Notes under the pieces: model-generated
What the model was told of the DNA's origin: nothing
Databases searched by the model: none
Seen by the model: only the letters and a program-made list of their open reading frames with translations
NCBI RefSeq assembly: GCF_049366555.1
Contig: NZ_JBMMGT010000019.1
Span: forward strand, 1 to 46,625
From: Avibacterium volantium_A
GTDB taxonomy: Bacteria; Pseudomonadota; Gammaproteobacteria; Enterobacterales; Pasteurellaceae
Length of the DNA: 46,625 nucleotides
Reading direction: 5' to 3'
Shown here: one piece after another, positions 17,885 to 26,225 of the stretch
How positions within the stretch are numbered: the first letter of the stretch is position 1
Layout: every line of letters begins with the position of its first letter
Position numbers and translations under genes: made by a program

Positions 17885-18144
17885 TGAACAAATCATCATT
17901 AATTTACATTTTTATCGGCTCACTTTTGAAGTAAAAATCAAAAGTGCGGCCATTTTTTACAAAATTTTTTGCATTTTTTTAAGCTAGTTTTTTATGTGGG
18001 GAGAAGATAGGCTTTTTAGCACGATTACTTATGAGGAACTCATTTTTAGAATATTAATCTAAAAATAAAAATCTTTGTAAAGTTTAAAACTATAAAAATT
18101 GCCAAAATATAATAAAATAGGACCATTTATAGCATTTTTAACTA

Positions 18145-18172
18145 TTGACTAAAAATCATATTCCGTTATATT
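18145..18172 (+). promoter_or_regulatory. Promoter of the NSS transporter gene
   Basis: TTGACT (18145-18150) and TATATT (18167-18172) are spaced 16 nt apart and lie 41 nt before the transporter ATG. Confidence 0.5.
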
Positions 18173-18212
18173 TCCTAACCTTTACATTTATTTAACGTTT
18201 ATAGGTGGTAAT

Positions 18213-19733
18213 ATGACACAGTCAGCAAAACGCGAAACCTTCTCAGGTAGCCGTGCATTTATTTTTGCCGCCATCGGATCTGCCGTGGGTTTGGGAAACA
18301 TTTGGCGTTTTCCTTATACCACTTATGAAAACGGTGGTGGTGCATTCATTATTCCTTATCTTATTGCGCTTTTAACCGCAGGAATTCCATTTTTATTCTT
18401 AGATTATGCCATTGGGCATCGTCACCGTGGGGGCGCGCCTTTATCTTATCGCCGTTTTAACCGCCATTTTGAAACCTTTGGTTGGTGGCAAGTGATGGTG
18501 AATGTCATCATCGGGATTTACTATGCGGTGGTGCTAGGTTGGGCGGCAAGCTATACCTATTTCTCTCTTAATACCGCTTGGGGTGATAAGCCAATTGATT
18601 TCTTCTTACACGATTTCTTGCAAATGGGCGATATTGCTCAGGGTGTAAGTTTTGAATTTGTCGGTATGGTGGTTGGCCCGTTAATCGCCGTATGGCTTGT
18701 GGCACTTGGCGTATTGGCGTTAGGCGTGCAAAAAGGGATCGCAAAATTATCCACCATTTTAATGCCGATACTTTTAATAATGTTTATGGTGCTTGTGGTT
18801 TCTTCTTTATTCTTACCGGGTGCAACAAAAGGGTTAGATGCCTTATTCACCCCAAATTGGTCAAAACTCTCTGATCCGAGTGTGTGGATTGCCGCTTATG
18901 GGCAGATTTTCTTCTCCCTTTCTATCGGTTTCGGGATTATGGTGACTTACGCCTCTTACTTGAAAAAAGAATCTGATTTAACTGGTAACGGCTTAGTTGT
19001 GGGCTTTGCCAATAGTAGTTTTGAATTATTAGCTGGTATCGGGGTGTTTGCTGCTCTTGGCTTTATGGCGACAGCGTCAGGGCAAGAAGTGGGCGAGGTA
19101 GCAAAAGGCGGAATCGGCTTGGCGTTCTTTGCGTTCCCAACGATTATTAACGCTGCACCATTTGGTAAAGTGCTTGGTGTGTTGTTCTTTGCTTCATTAA
19201 CTTTCGCTGCTTTGACTTCATTTATCTCTGTAATCGAAGTAATTATTTCGGCAATTCAAGATAAATTACGCGTTCGCCGTGCTAAAGCCACATTCCTTGT
19301 TGGTGTGCCAATGATGTTAATTTCAACCGTATTATTCGGTACAACTACAGGCTTACCAATGCTTGATGTATTAGATAAATTCGTCAACTATTTTGGTATT
19401 GTGGCGGTGGCGTTTGTTTCCTTGGTGGCTATCGTTACCAACGAAAAATTAGGCTTACTTGGCAAACATTTAAACGAAACCTCTTCTTTCAAAGTTGGCT
19501 TTTTATGGCGTTTATGTATCGTTTTAACCACAGGTATCCTTGCATTTATGTTATTAAGTGAAGGGGCGAAAGTGTTCACTGAAGGTTATGAGGGCTATCC
19601 ATCTTGGTTCGTTAATACCTTTGGGTGGGGAATGGCGGCAAGCCTTGTGGTGATTAGCTTCCTAATCTCTCGCTTAAAATGGAAACACGAAGAGTTATTT
19701 AACCCAGAAGAACAGGCAAAAGAGGAACAATAA
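18213..19733 (+). CDS. NSS-family sodium-dependent amino acid transporter
   Basis: A 506-residue neurotransmitter:sodium symporter family protein that should import an amino acid with Na+. The family hallmark in helix 1, AAIGSAVGLGNIWRFPY, with the unwound sodium/substrate site, is complete. It is followed by GGGAFIIPYLIALLTAGIPFLFLDYAIG. About 11-12 hydrophobic helices run to a charged, Glu/Lys-rich C-terminus. A 31-residue MetS-type protein starts one nucleotide after its stop. That pairing is known from methionine/alanine importers such as Corynebacterium MetPS, so alanine or methionine is a reasonable substrate guess. Confidence 0.9.
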   Translation: MTQSAKRETFSGSRAFIFAAIGSAVGLGNIWRFPYTTYENGGGAFIIPYLIALLTAGIPFLFLDYAIGHRHRGGAPLSYRRFNRHFETFGWWQVMVNVIIGIYYAVVLGWAASYTYFSLNTAWGDKPIDFFLHDFLQMGDIAQGVSFEFVGMVVGPLIAVWLVALGVLALGVQKGIAKLSTILMPILLIMFMVLVVSSLFLPGATKGLDALFTPNWSKLSDPSVWIAAYGQIFFSLSIGFGIMVTYASYLKKESDLTGNGLVVGFANSSFELLAGIGVFAALGFMATASGQEVGEVAKGGIGLAFFAFPTIINAAPFGKVLGVLFFASLTFAALTSFISVIEVIISAIQDKLRVRRAKATFLVGVPMMLISTVLFGTTTGLPMLDVLDKFVNYFGIVAVAFVSLVAIVTNEKLGLLGKHLNETSSFKVGFLWRLCIVLTTGILAFMLLSEGAKVFTEGYEGYPSWFVNTFGWGMAASLVVISFLISRLKWKHEELFNPEEQAKEEQ

Positions 19734-19734
19734 A

Positions 19735-19830
19735 ATGAGTACTAGTGCAATTATTATGATGGCCGTTGCCTTGGTTATTATTTGGGGCGGATTAATTTTC
19801 TCCATCAAAAATCTGCCAAAAGATAAATAA
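19735..19830 (+). CDS. MetS-type small subunit of the NSS transporter
   Basis: A 31-residue single-helix protein opening MSTSAIIMMAVALVI and continuing IWGGLIFSIKNLPKDK. It has a short polar N-terminus, one membrane helix with an internal W-G-G, and a positively charged tail. It matches the MetS family (methionine and alanine importer small subunit), which is encoded beside NSS transporters. AGAGGAAC ends 4 nt before ATG, overlapping the end of the transporter gene, so the two are co-translated. It is easily missed because of its size. Confidence 0.85.
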   Translation: MSTSAIIMMAVALVIIWGGLIFSIKNLPKDK

Positions 19831-19839
19831 AAACTCGCG

Positions 19840-19959
19840 GAAAAAGCACCGCACTTTATAAAATCAAACAGCCACCTGTGAGTGGCTGTTTTTTTATTAA
19901 TATTATTGATCCTCTGCTAAATGAGCTGTTATTCCTAACCCAAGTGCGGTGCTTTTTTC
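19840..19959. repeat. Long-range inverted uptake signals around a terminator
   Basis: GAAAAAGCACCGCACTT (19840-19856) and AAGTGCGGTGCTTTTTTC (19942-19959) are inverted copies of an extended uptake signal, 85 nt apart. They flank the MetS terminator. The rest of the 312-nt gap to the peroxidase gene (19831-20142) holds that terminator and the FNR promoter. I see no gene there. Confidence 0.65.
19867..19896 (+). terminator. Terminator after the transporter operon
   Basis: AACAGCCAC (19867-19875) pairs with GTGGCTGTT (19882-19890) across a 6-nt loop, followed by six T residues. Confidence 0.9.
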
Positions 19960-20056
19960 TTGACTTTTTAAGATTAAAATCCATACATAAAAAAGGGATA
20001 AATAACCATACAAAAATTATACCTATTAAATCTATAGAATTTGCCAATGAAATTTT

Positions 20057-20098
20057 TTGATTTCTATCAACATTCCTTTCTTAATAATTGTTAATACT
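20057..20098 (+). promoter_or_regulatory. FNR-dependent promoter of the cytochrome c peroxidase
   Basis: TTGAT-TTCT-ATCAA (20057-20070) is a perfect FNR box. A plausible -10 (TAATAC or AATACT, 20092-20098) puts the start site near 20105, with the box centred about 41.5 nt upstream, the standard class II activator position. There is no good -35, as expected. Activation when oxygen is absent is inferred. Confidence 0.75.
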
Positions 20099-20142
20099 GT
20101 GCGAGATGTTTCCTAACTTACTATTCTATAAAGGAGAATCTT

Positions 20143-21576
20143 ATGAAACCTCAATCGTGGTTATTTACATTTATTGGCGCAAGTGTCGCCGCTTACCTAG
20201 GGACGGTGGCATATATCCACCACTTTGATAAACAAGAAACACAACGCCGTTTGCAAGAAAGCCAAATTACTGATCCGCAGCAACGTGCCGTTGAAACCGT
20301 GTTATATAATAATGGCTGTCAATATTGCCATAGTAACAATGCGAATATGCCATTTTATGCCAAATTGCCTATCGCTAGCAGTTTAATGGAAAAAGATATT
20401 CAGCAAGGACAAGCTCATTTTTTGCTGGATAATATCACGGATTATCTCAACCAACCGCAACGCATTTCCGCAGCAGATTTAGCGAAACTTGAAAGTGTCA
20501 TTCAAAATAACGAAATGCCTATTCATTCTTTCAAAATGGTGCATTGGGGATCAGGTTTAAACGATCAAGAGAAAGCAACCTTGCTTGATTGGATTCATAA
20601 AGTTCGCCAAGAATATCAACTTCCTGCAAACACCTCTGGCACATCGGCTGAACGTTTTGTACAACCTGTGCCACAAAGTTTGCCCATTAATCCTGCCAAG
20701 GTTGATTTGGGCAACACACTTTATCACAGCACTGCATTATCAGGCGATGGTACTATTGCTTGTGCCAGCTGCCACGGTTTGAATACAGGCGGTGTGGATA
20801 ATCTTGCCACTTCTACTGGAATTAAAGGGCAGAAAGGAGGCATTAATGCGCCGACTGTCTATAACGCTGCTTTCAACTTTGTTCAATTCTGGGACGGTCG
20901 TGCTGCCAACCTAGCAAAACAAGCCGGTGGGCCACCGTTAAATCCTGTAGAAATGGGAGCAGAAAATTGGCAACAAATTGTTGATAATCTCAATAAAGAT
21001 GAATCACTTAAACAAGCCTTTGAAAAAATCTATCCAGAAGGTTTTAATGAAAAAACTATTACAGATGCCATTGCTGAATTTGAGAAAACCTTAATTACCC
21101 CAAATAGTCCTTTCGATCGCTATTTGCAAGGTGATGAAAATGCCTTAACTGCAGCACAGAAAAATGGTTATGCGTTATTCCACCAATATAAATGTGATAC
21201 TTGCCATACTGGTGTTAATTTAGGTGGTCAATCTTATGAATTAATGGGTTTGAAAGCAGATTATTTTGCTGATCGCAATAAACCATTAACCGAGGCTGAT
21301 GATGGTCGCTTTGCACAAACGAAAAATCCTTATGATAAACATCGTTTTAAAGTACCAACATTGCGTAATGTTGCACTTACCGCCCCATATTTCCACGATG
21401 CAAATGCACAAGATTTAACCCAAGCAGTGGAAATGATGTTGAAATATCAAAGTGGCGTAAGTTTATCAAAAGAACAAGTTAGCGATATTGTTGATTTCTT
21501 ATATAGCCTAACGGGAGAATACCAAGGCAAACCATTAACAAACGATAATATGAAAGAACAACCTTCAGCTAACTAG
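20143..21576 (+). CDS. ccp: Tri-haem cytochrome c peroxidase (YhjA-like)
   Basis: A periplasmic, membrane-anchored peroxidase that reduces H2O2 with electrons from the quinol pool. The 477 residues begin with an uncleaved membrane anchor (about 5-25). There are three haem c sites, CQYCH (59-63), CASCH (207-211) and CDTCH (351-355). The first lies in an extra N-terminal domain found in E. coli YhjA and absent from classical two-haem enzymes. The MauG/CcpA core shows NAPTVYNAAFN, FWDGRA and VPTLRNVALTAPYFHD. The ribosome site is AAAGGAGAA. The perfect FNR box upstream agrees with a role in anaerobic peroxide respiration. Confidence 0.93.
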   Translation: MKPQSWLFTFIGASVAAYLGTVAYIHHFDKQETQRRLQESQITDPQQRAVETVLYNNGCQYCHSNNANMPFYAKLPIASSLMEKDIQQGQAHFLLDNITDYLNQPQRISAADLAKLESVIQNNEMPIHSFKMVHWGSGLNDQEKATLLDWIHKVRQEYQLPANTSGTSAERFVQPVPQSLPINPAKVDLGNTLYHSTALSGDGTIACASCHGLNTGGVDNLATSTGIKGQKGGINAPTVYNAAFNFVQFWDGRAANLAKQAGGPPLNPVEMGAENWQQIVDNLNKDESLKQAFEKIYPEGFNEKTITDAIAEFEKTLITPNSPFDRYLQGDENALTAAQKNGYALFHQYKCDTCHTGVNLGGQSYELMGLKADYFADRNKPLTEADDGRFAQTKNPYDKHRFKVPTLRNVALTAPYFHDANAQDLTQAVEMMLKYQSGVSLSKEQVSDIVDFLYSLTGEYQGKPLTNDNMKEQPSAN

Positions 21577-21586
21577 TAAAATACAA

Positions 21587-21613
21587 AAATGGGCAATTAT
21601 ATTTTGCCCATTT
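21587..21613 (+). terminator. Terminator after the peroxidase gene
   Basis: AAATGGGCAA (21587-21596) pairs with TTGCCCATTT (21604-21613) across a 7-nt loop. The T-run is short. Confidence 0.75.
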
Positions 21614-21630
21614 ATCCCTTTCCCCCAATA

Positions 21631-21663
21631 AAAAAGCCACTGACATTTTCGTAAGTGGCTTTT
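21631..21663 (-). terminator. gyrB terminator
   Basis: On the minus strand AAAAGCCACT pairs with AGTGGCTTTTT (21631-21641 and 21654-21663), followed by further T. It lies 16 nt past the gyrB stop and convergent to the peroxidase gene. Confidence 0.88.
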
Positions 21664-21678
21664 CTTCATTGAAGATAA

Positions 21679-24111
21679 TTAAATATCTAGGTTTGCACGC
21701 AGCGCATTAGATTCAATAAATTCACGGCGTGGTTCGACTTCATCGCCCATTAAGGTGGTGAAGAGTTGATCTGCTGCCACGGCGTCTTTAATGGTAACTT
21801 GCAACATTGTGCGCGTTTCAGGATCCATTGTGGTTTCCCAAAGTTGTTCTGGATTCATTTCACCTAACCCTTTATAACGTTGAACCATTAAACCACGGCG
21901 CGATTCTTTCACTAGCCATTCTACCGCTTGTTCAAAAGAACTCACTGGGTGTTGGCGTTCGCCACGCGCGACATACGCATCAGGTTCAAGTAAGCCGTTT
22001 AATTGTGAACCCAATTTTACAATGCGCGCATAATCATTGCCGTTAGCAAATTGGAAGCCGAGTACATATTCGGTGTCCACACCGTGAGTACGCACGGTGA
22101 GTACCACTTCGTGTAAATGGCGTTCGCTGTTGAAATGCAATTTATAGCTGTAATGATTACCGCTGCTTTCTTTTTCTATTAAGGTTTCCACCAAAGATTT
22201 TGCCCAAGATTCCACCGCACTTTCATTTTGCATCAGTTCGGTCGTTAATTCAGGTTGATAAATCAAGGTTTTCAACACCGCTTCTGGATAATGGCGACTT
22301 AAACGTGCGATCATTTTTTGCACGCCGTTATATTCAGCCACCAATTTTTCCAAGGCGACACCGCTCATTGGTGGCGCATCTTTTGTAGTATAAAGCGCGG
22401 CGCCGTCTAAAGCCAAGTTAAGCTCATATTGCGCCATTGCTTCATCGTCTTTGATATATTCTTCGTGTTTACCTTTTTTCACTTTATAAAGCGGTGGTTG
22501 TGCAATATAAATATGTCCACGCTCAATGAGTTCTGGCATTTGACGATAGAAGAAAGTGAGCAATAAGGTGCTAATGTGCGCGCCGTCCACGTCCGCATCG
22601 GTCATAATGATAATGCTGTGATAACGCAATTTATCTGGGTTATATTCATCACGTCCAATGCCGCAGCCAAGTGCGGTGATTAATGTGCCAACATCTTGCG
22701 AAGAAAGCATTTTGTCAAAACGGGCTTTTTCTACGTTTAGGATTTTCCCTTTTAATGGCAAAATCGCTTGGTTTTTACGGTTACGCCCTTGTTTGGCTGA
22801 ACCGCCCGCAGAATCCCCCTCCACAAGGTAGAGTTCAGATAACGCAGGATCGCGCTCTTGGCAATCGGCTAATTTACCTGGAAGCCCAGCAATATCTAAC
22901 GCCCCTTTGCGGCGTGTCATTTCACGGGCTTTGCGCGCTGCTTCACGGGCGCGTGCGGCATCAATGATTTTGCTCGCAATCATTTTGGCGTCATTTGGAT
23001 TTTCTTCCAAATATTCTTGCAAACGCTCATTCATTGCCGATTCCACCGCGCCTTTCACTTCAGAAGAAACCAATTTATCTTTGGTTTGTGATGAGAATTT
23101 TGGATCAGGCACTTTCACTGAAATAATCGCCACCAACCCTTCACGCGCATCATCACCTGAAGTTTCTACTTTATCGTTCTTGCCTTTTTTATTCAGCCCC
23201 GATTTTTCCATATAAGCATTTAAGGTACGCGTTAAGGCTGCGCGGAAACCCGCTAAGTGCGTTCCCCCATCACGTTGTGGAATATTATTAGTGAAGCAGT
23301 GAATATTCTCAGATTGATAGCCTTCGTTCCATTGCAACGCCACTTCAATGCCAATGCCATCACGTTCAGTAGAAAAGTAGAACGGTTTTTGATGAATAGG
23401 ATTTTTGTTTTTGTTGAGATATTCCACAAATGCTTGAATACCGCCTTCATAATGGAAGTGATCGCGTTTGTCTGTGCGTTCATCAATCAAATTAATGGAT
23501 ACGCCAGAGTTCAGGAAAGAAAGCTCACGCAGACGTTTTGCTAAAATATCGTATTCAAATTCAATATTGGTGAAAATGCTTGGGCTTGGCCAAAAACGCA
23601 CGGTGGTTCCCGTTTGGCTAGTTTCGCCAATAATGGTTAATGGCGCTTGCGGATCACCTAAATTATAAAATTGTTCGTGAACGTGGCCTTGACGGCGAAT
23701 GGTGAGCTGTAATTTATCGGATAAGGCATTCACCACCGACACGCCCACGCCGTGCAAACCACCAGACACTTTATAAGAGTTGTCATCAAATTTACCGCCC
23801 GCGTGCAATACGGTCATAATCACTTCTGCCGCAGAAACCCCTTCTTCAGGGTGAATGTCCACCGGAATACCACGTCCGTCATCTTGCACTGAAACGGAAT
23901 TATCAGAATGAATAATCACGTTAATGTCCGAGCAATAACCTGCAAGCGCTTCGTCAATGGCGTTATCCACCACTTCAAAAACCATATGATGTAACCCTGT
24001 TCCATCATCGGTATCACCAATGTACATACCGGGGCGTTTACGCACTGCATCAAGGCCTTTTAATACTTTGATACTACTTGCACCATAATTTTCTGGGACA
24101 TTATTCGACAT
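21679..24111 (-). CDS. gyrB: DNA gyrase subunit B
   Basis: GyrB is the ATPase subunit of gyrase, which adds negative supercoils. The 810-residue product has the GHKL ATPase motifs EVVDNAIDEALAGY, QDDGRGIPVD and GGLHGVGVSVVNAL. The TOPRIM domain has EGDSAGGSAKQGRNRKNQAI and MTDADVDGAHI, and the C-terminal tail has GLGEMNPEQLWETTMDP. The quinolone-determining segment around the KQGRNRK and LKGKILNVEKARFDKM motifs looks wild type. A -10 TATAAT lies on the minus strand at 24149-24154. Confidence 0.98.
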   Translation of the reverse strand: MSNNVPENYGASSIKVLKGLDAVRKRPGMYIGDTDDGTGLHHMVFEVVDNAIDEALAGYCSDINVIIHSDNSVSVQDDGRGIPVDIHPEEGVSAAEVIMTVLHAGGKFDDNSYKVSGGLHGVGVSVVNALSDKLQLTIRRQGHVHEQFYNLGDPQAPLTIIGETSQTGTTVRFWPSPSIFTNIEFEYDILAKRLRELSFLNSGVSINLIDERTDKRDHFHYEGGIQAFVEYLNKNKNPIHQKPFYFSTERDGIGIEVALQWNEGYQSENIHCFTNNIPQRDGGTHLAGFRAALTRTLNAYMEKSGLNKKGKNDKVETSGDDAREGLVAIISVKVPDPKFSSQTKDKLVSSEVKGAVESAMNERLQEYLEENPNDAKMIASKIIDAARAREAARKAREMTRRKGALDIAGLPGKLADCQERDPALSELYLVEGDSAGGSAKQGRNRKNQAILPLKGKILNVEKARFDKMLSSQDVGTLITALGCGIGRDEYNPDKLRYHSIIIMTDADVDGAHISTLLLTFFYRQMPELIERGHIYIAQPPLYKVKKGKHEEYIKDDEAMAQYELNLALDGAALYTTKDAPPMSGVALEKLVAEYNGVQKMIARLSRHYPEAVLKTLIYQPELTTELMQNESAVESWAKSLVETLIEKESSGNHYSYKLHFNSERHLHEVVLTVRTHGVDTEYVLGFQFANGNDYARIVKLGSQLNGLLEPDAYVARGERQHPVSSFEQAVEWLVKESRRGLMVQRYKGLGEMNPEQLWETTMDPETRTMLQVTIKDAVAADQLFTTLMGDEVEPRREFIESNALRANLDI

Positions 24112-24275
24112 AACAATTCTCTGTTTTTATTGATAAAAAATTGGGCGGATTATAGCAAATTTTTGCGCTTTTGGCTAATTTCGCAAAAATCTCAAATAGG
24201 CGATGGGAAGAGAAATAACAAATTGAAAAATAATGAAAAAAAGCACCGCACTTTGATCTGCGGTAATTGGCGTTA

Positions 24276-24311
24276 AAAACCCATTAGGCGGAAAATTTCC
24301 GCCTAGATGGG
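24276..24311 (-). terminator. glpX terminator
   Basis: A 32-nt near-perfect palindrome at 24280-24311, with CCCATTAGGCGGAAA as one arm and the matching TTTCCGCCTAGATGGG as the other. On the minus strand it is followed by TTTTT (24276-24280). It lies 22 nt past the glpX stop. Confidence 0.88.
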
Positions 24312-24333
24312 CATAAAGCAACTAAAAATTCAG

Positions 24334-25347
24334 TTAAGCATCAATTAAACGATAAAGTGCGGTGTCTTTTCTGTCTAAATAATGTACCGATTGAATACGG
24401 CGAATAGTGCGTGAACGGCCACGAATGAGCAAGGTTTCTGTGGTAGCAAGATTGCCACGGCGGTGAATACCTTTGAGTAAATCACCATTGGTAATTCCTG
24501 TGGCGGAGAAAACAAGATTGTCATCACGCACTAAATCTTCTAATTTCAGTACTTGGTTCACTTCAATGCCCATTTCTTGGCATCGGCGAATTTCATCAGC
24601 GGCAATGGATTGATTTTCTGGCGAACTGCCTTTGACTTGATGACGTGGAATTAAACGCGCCTGCATTTCGCCCCCTAAAGCACGAATGGCTGCGGCAGCG
24701 ACCACCCCTTCAGGCGCACCACCAATACCATAAAGCATATCTGCGCTACCGTCAGGCAAACAACATAAAATTGACGCGGCCACATCGCCATCGGGAATGG
24801 CTAAGACTTTCACGCCTAGCTGCTGCATTTTTTTGATCACTTCCGCGTGGCGTGGTTTATCTAAGGTGATCACCGTTAATTGAGAAAGCAATTTCCCCAT
24901 TTTTGATGCCACACGGCGCAAGTTTTGTTCCAAGGGTAAGTTTAGGTCGATCATTCCTTTGGCTTCAGGGCCAACCACTAATTTTTCCATATACATATCA
25001 GGCGCGCGTAAAAAGGTGTCTTTTCCCCCTGCGGCTAACACGGAAAGAGCATTAGGCTGCCCCATTGCGGTCATTCTTGTGCCTTCAATGGGATCAACGG
25101 CAATAGACACTTCTTCGCCTGCGCCTGTACCAATTTTTTCACCAATATAGAGCATTGGCGCTTCATCAATTTCGCCTTCACCAATCACCACTTCGCCACG
25201 CATTTCAATTTGATTTAACATCAATCGCATCGCTTGCACCGCCGCGTCATCGGCAGCATTTTTATCTCCGCGCCCCAACCAAGCAAAACCAGTAAGTGCC
25301 GCGGCTTCAGTAACTCGAGAAAATTCAATGGCTAATGCTCTATTCAT
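24334..25347 (-). CDS. glpX: Class II fructose-1,6-bisphosphatase
   Basis: GlpX removes the 1-phosphate from fructose-1,6-bisphosphate in gluconeogenesis. The 337-residue product (E. coli 336) shows GEGEIDEAPMLYIGE, the metal-site segment DPIEGTRMTAMGQPNA, and GIGGAPEGVVAAAAIRALGGEMQ. I start at ATG 25347 (MNRALAIEFSRVTEAAAL) behind AAAGGATC. The frame remains open to 25476, but that part has no family similarity and crosses the promoter. It stands apart from any glp operon. A PurR-like box lies in its promoter region. Confidence 0.95.
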   Translation of the reverse strand: MNRALAIEFSRVTEAAALTGFAWLGRGDKNAADDAAVQAMRLMLNQIEMRGEVVIGEGEIDEAPMLYIGEKIGTGAGEEVSIAVDPIEGTRMTAMGQPNALSVLAAGGKDTFLRAPDMYMEKLVVGPEAKGMIDLNLPLEQNLRRVASKMGKLLSQLTVITLDKPRHAEVIKKMQQLGVKVLAIPDGDVAASILCCLPDGSADMLYGIGGAPEGVVAAAAIRALGGEMQARLIPRHQVKGSSPENQSIAADEIRRCQEMGIEVNQVLKLEDLVRDDNLVFSATGITNGDLLKGIHRRGNLATTETLLIRGRSRTIRRIQSVHYLDRKDTALYRLIDA

Positions 25348-25393
25348 TTTTTTGATCCTTTGGTTGCTTAAAAATCGGCGTATTCTATCACTT

Positions 25394-25409
25394 TCGCAAA
25401 CGATTGCGT
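25394..25409 (-). promoter_or_regulatory. PurR-like operator in the glpX promoter
   Basis: On the minus strand ACGCAATCGTTTGCGA matches the PurR consensus ANGCAANCGNTTNCNT at all but the last fixed position. It lies just upstream of a possible glpX -10 TAGAAT (25382-25387). Another LacI-family regulator could also use it. It is also 20 nt upstream of the zapB promoter. Confidence 0.5.
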
Positions 25410-25428
25410 TATAAAAAGATAAAATTTT

Positions 25429-25456
25429 TTGCGAAATCAATAAACTCAGGTAGAAT
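25429..25456 (+). promoter_or_regulatory. zapB promoter
   Basis: TTGCGA (25429-25434) and TAGAAT (25451-25456) are spaced 16 nt apart, 46 nt upstream of the zapB ATG. Confidence 0.45.
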
Positions 25457-25502
25457 AAGCACACATCTATGTTCATTAACCATTTTTTAAAAGGAATCCA
25501 CT

Positions 25503-25721
25503 ATGTCGTTAGAAATTTTAGACCAACTTGAAGCCAAAATTAAACAAGCGGTTGAAACCATTGAATTACTTCAATTAGAAGTTGAAGAATTAAAAGAAAA
25601 AAATAGCCAAGCACAACAACAAAATGAATCATTACGCAATGAGAATGAACAGCTTAAGAGCGAACATCAAAACTGGCAAGAACGTTTACGCTCTTTGTTA
25701 GGTCGTATTGATAACGTTTAA
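25503..25721 (+). CDS. zapB: Cell division protein ZapB
   Basis: ZapB is a small, all-coiled-coil protein that joins the FtsZ ring through ZapA. The 72-residue product (usual size about 80) opens MSLEILDQLEAKIKQAVETI. It shows heptad repeats of Leu/Ile with Glu/Gln/Asn-rich faces along its whole length and ends RLRSLLGRIDNV, all typical of ZapB. A strong AAAGGAATCC precedes ATG. It is divergent from glpX and closed by its own terminator. Confidence 0.92.
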   Translation: MSLEILDQLEAKIKQAVETIELLQLEVEELKEKNSQAQQQNESLRNENEQLKSEHQNWQERLRSLLGRIDNV

Positions 25722-25739
25722 TTTTCAGAATAAAAATAA

Positions 25740-25771
25740 AGGCTTAGGTGATTATCTAAGCCTTATTTTTT
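25740..25771 (+). terminator. zapB terminator
   Basis: AGGCTTAG (25740-25747) pairs with CTAAGCCTT (25756-25764) across an 8-nt loop, followed by ATTTTTT. The A-rich left flank extends the stem with one bulge. Confidence 0.88.
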
Positions 25772-25781
25772 AGGAGTAAAA

Positions 25782-26225
25782 ATGACTAAAAAAGTATGTT
25801 TAATAACAGGCAGCACCCTAGGCGGCGCAGAATATGTGGCTGAACATTTACAGCAAGTGCTAGAAACTCAGCAAATTTCCACCGCACTTTTACACGGGCC
25901 TGATTTTACTGAAGTGGCTGATGAAAATCTTTGGTTGGTTGTTACTTCCACCCATGGTGCTGGCGAATTGCCTGATAATCTTAAACCTTTGTTTGATGAA
26001 ATTAGCACACAAAAACCAGATTTATCTCATTTGCGCTTTGCGGTGATCGGGTTAGGAAATTCCGATTATGATACCTTCTGCAATGCGGTGAACATTGTGC
26101 AAGAATGTTTAACCCAACAAAGTGCGGTGCAAATTTGCGATCCTTTAAAAATTGATGTCCTTGCAGTGGACGATCAAGAACAGTATGCCGAAAATTGGAT
26201 CCCGACTTTTTTATCTCATCTTTAA
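25782..26225 (+). CDS. mioC: FMN-binding flavodoxin-like protein MioC
   Basis: MioC is a short-chain flavodoxin that supports biotin synthase in vitro. The 147 residues show the FMN phosphate loop ITGSTLGGAEYVAEHL, the second FMN loop TSTHGAGELPDN and the third VIGLGNSDYDTFC. It directly borders oriC, as in E. coli and Haemophilus, and its transcription reads into the origin. TAGGAG lies 7 nt before ATG. An uptake signal is present twice (25881 and 26120). Confidence 0.95.
   Translation: MTKKVCLITGSTLGGAEYVAEHLQQVLETQQISTALLHGPDFTEVADENLWLVVTSTHGAGELPDNLKPLFDEISTQKPDLSHLRFAVIGLGNSDYDTFCNAVNIVQECLTQQSAVQICDPLKIDVLAVDDQEQYAENWIPTFLSHL

Larger units (their letters stand above)
17796..18212. other. 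417-nt intergenic region between lsrG and the NSS transporter
   Basis: It holds the lsrG terminator/hairpin (17830-17884), a degenerate uptake signal AAAAGTGCGGCC (17941-17952) and very AT-rich DNA. A TATAAT lies at 18108-18113, and a better promoter for the transporter at 18145-18172. A 16-codon frame opens with ATGAACAAATC just after the hairpin and has no supported function. No other gene is visible. Confidence 0.6.

Noticed and set aside
19856..20060. Frames on both strands between the MetS gene and the peroxidase
   Set aside because: They run through a terminator, uptake signals and the FNR box, and resemble no protein family.
25348..25476. Upstream extension of the glpX frame
   Set aside because: It covers the operator and promoter region, adds 43 residues not found in the family, and the ATG at 25347 has a good ribosome site.
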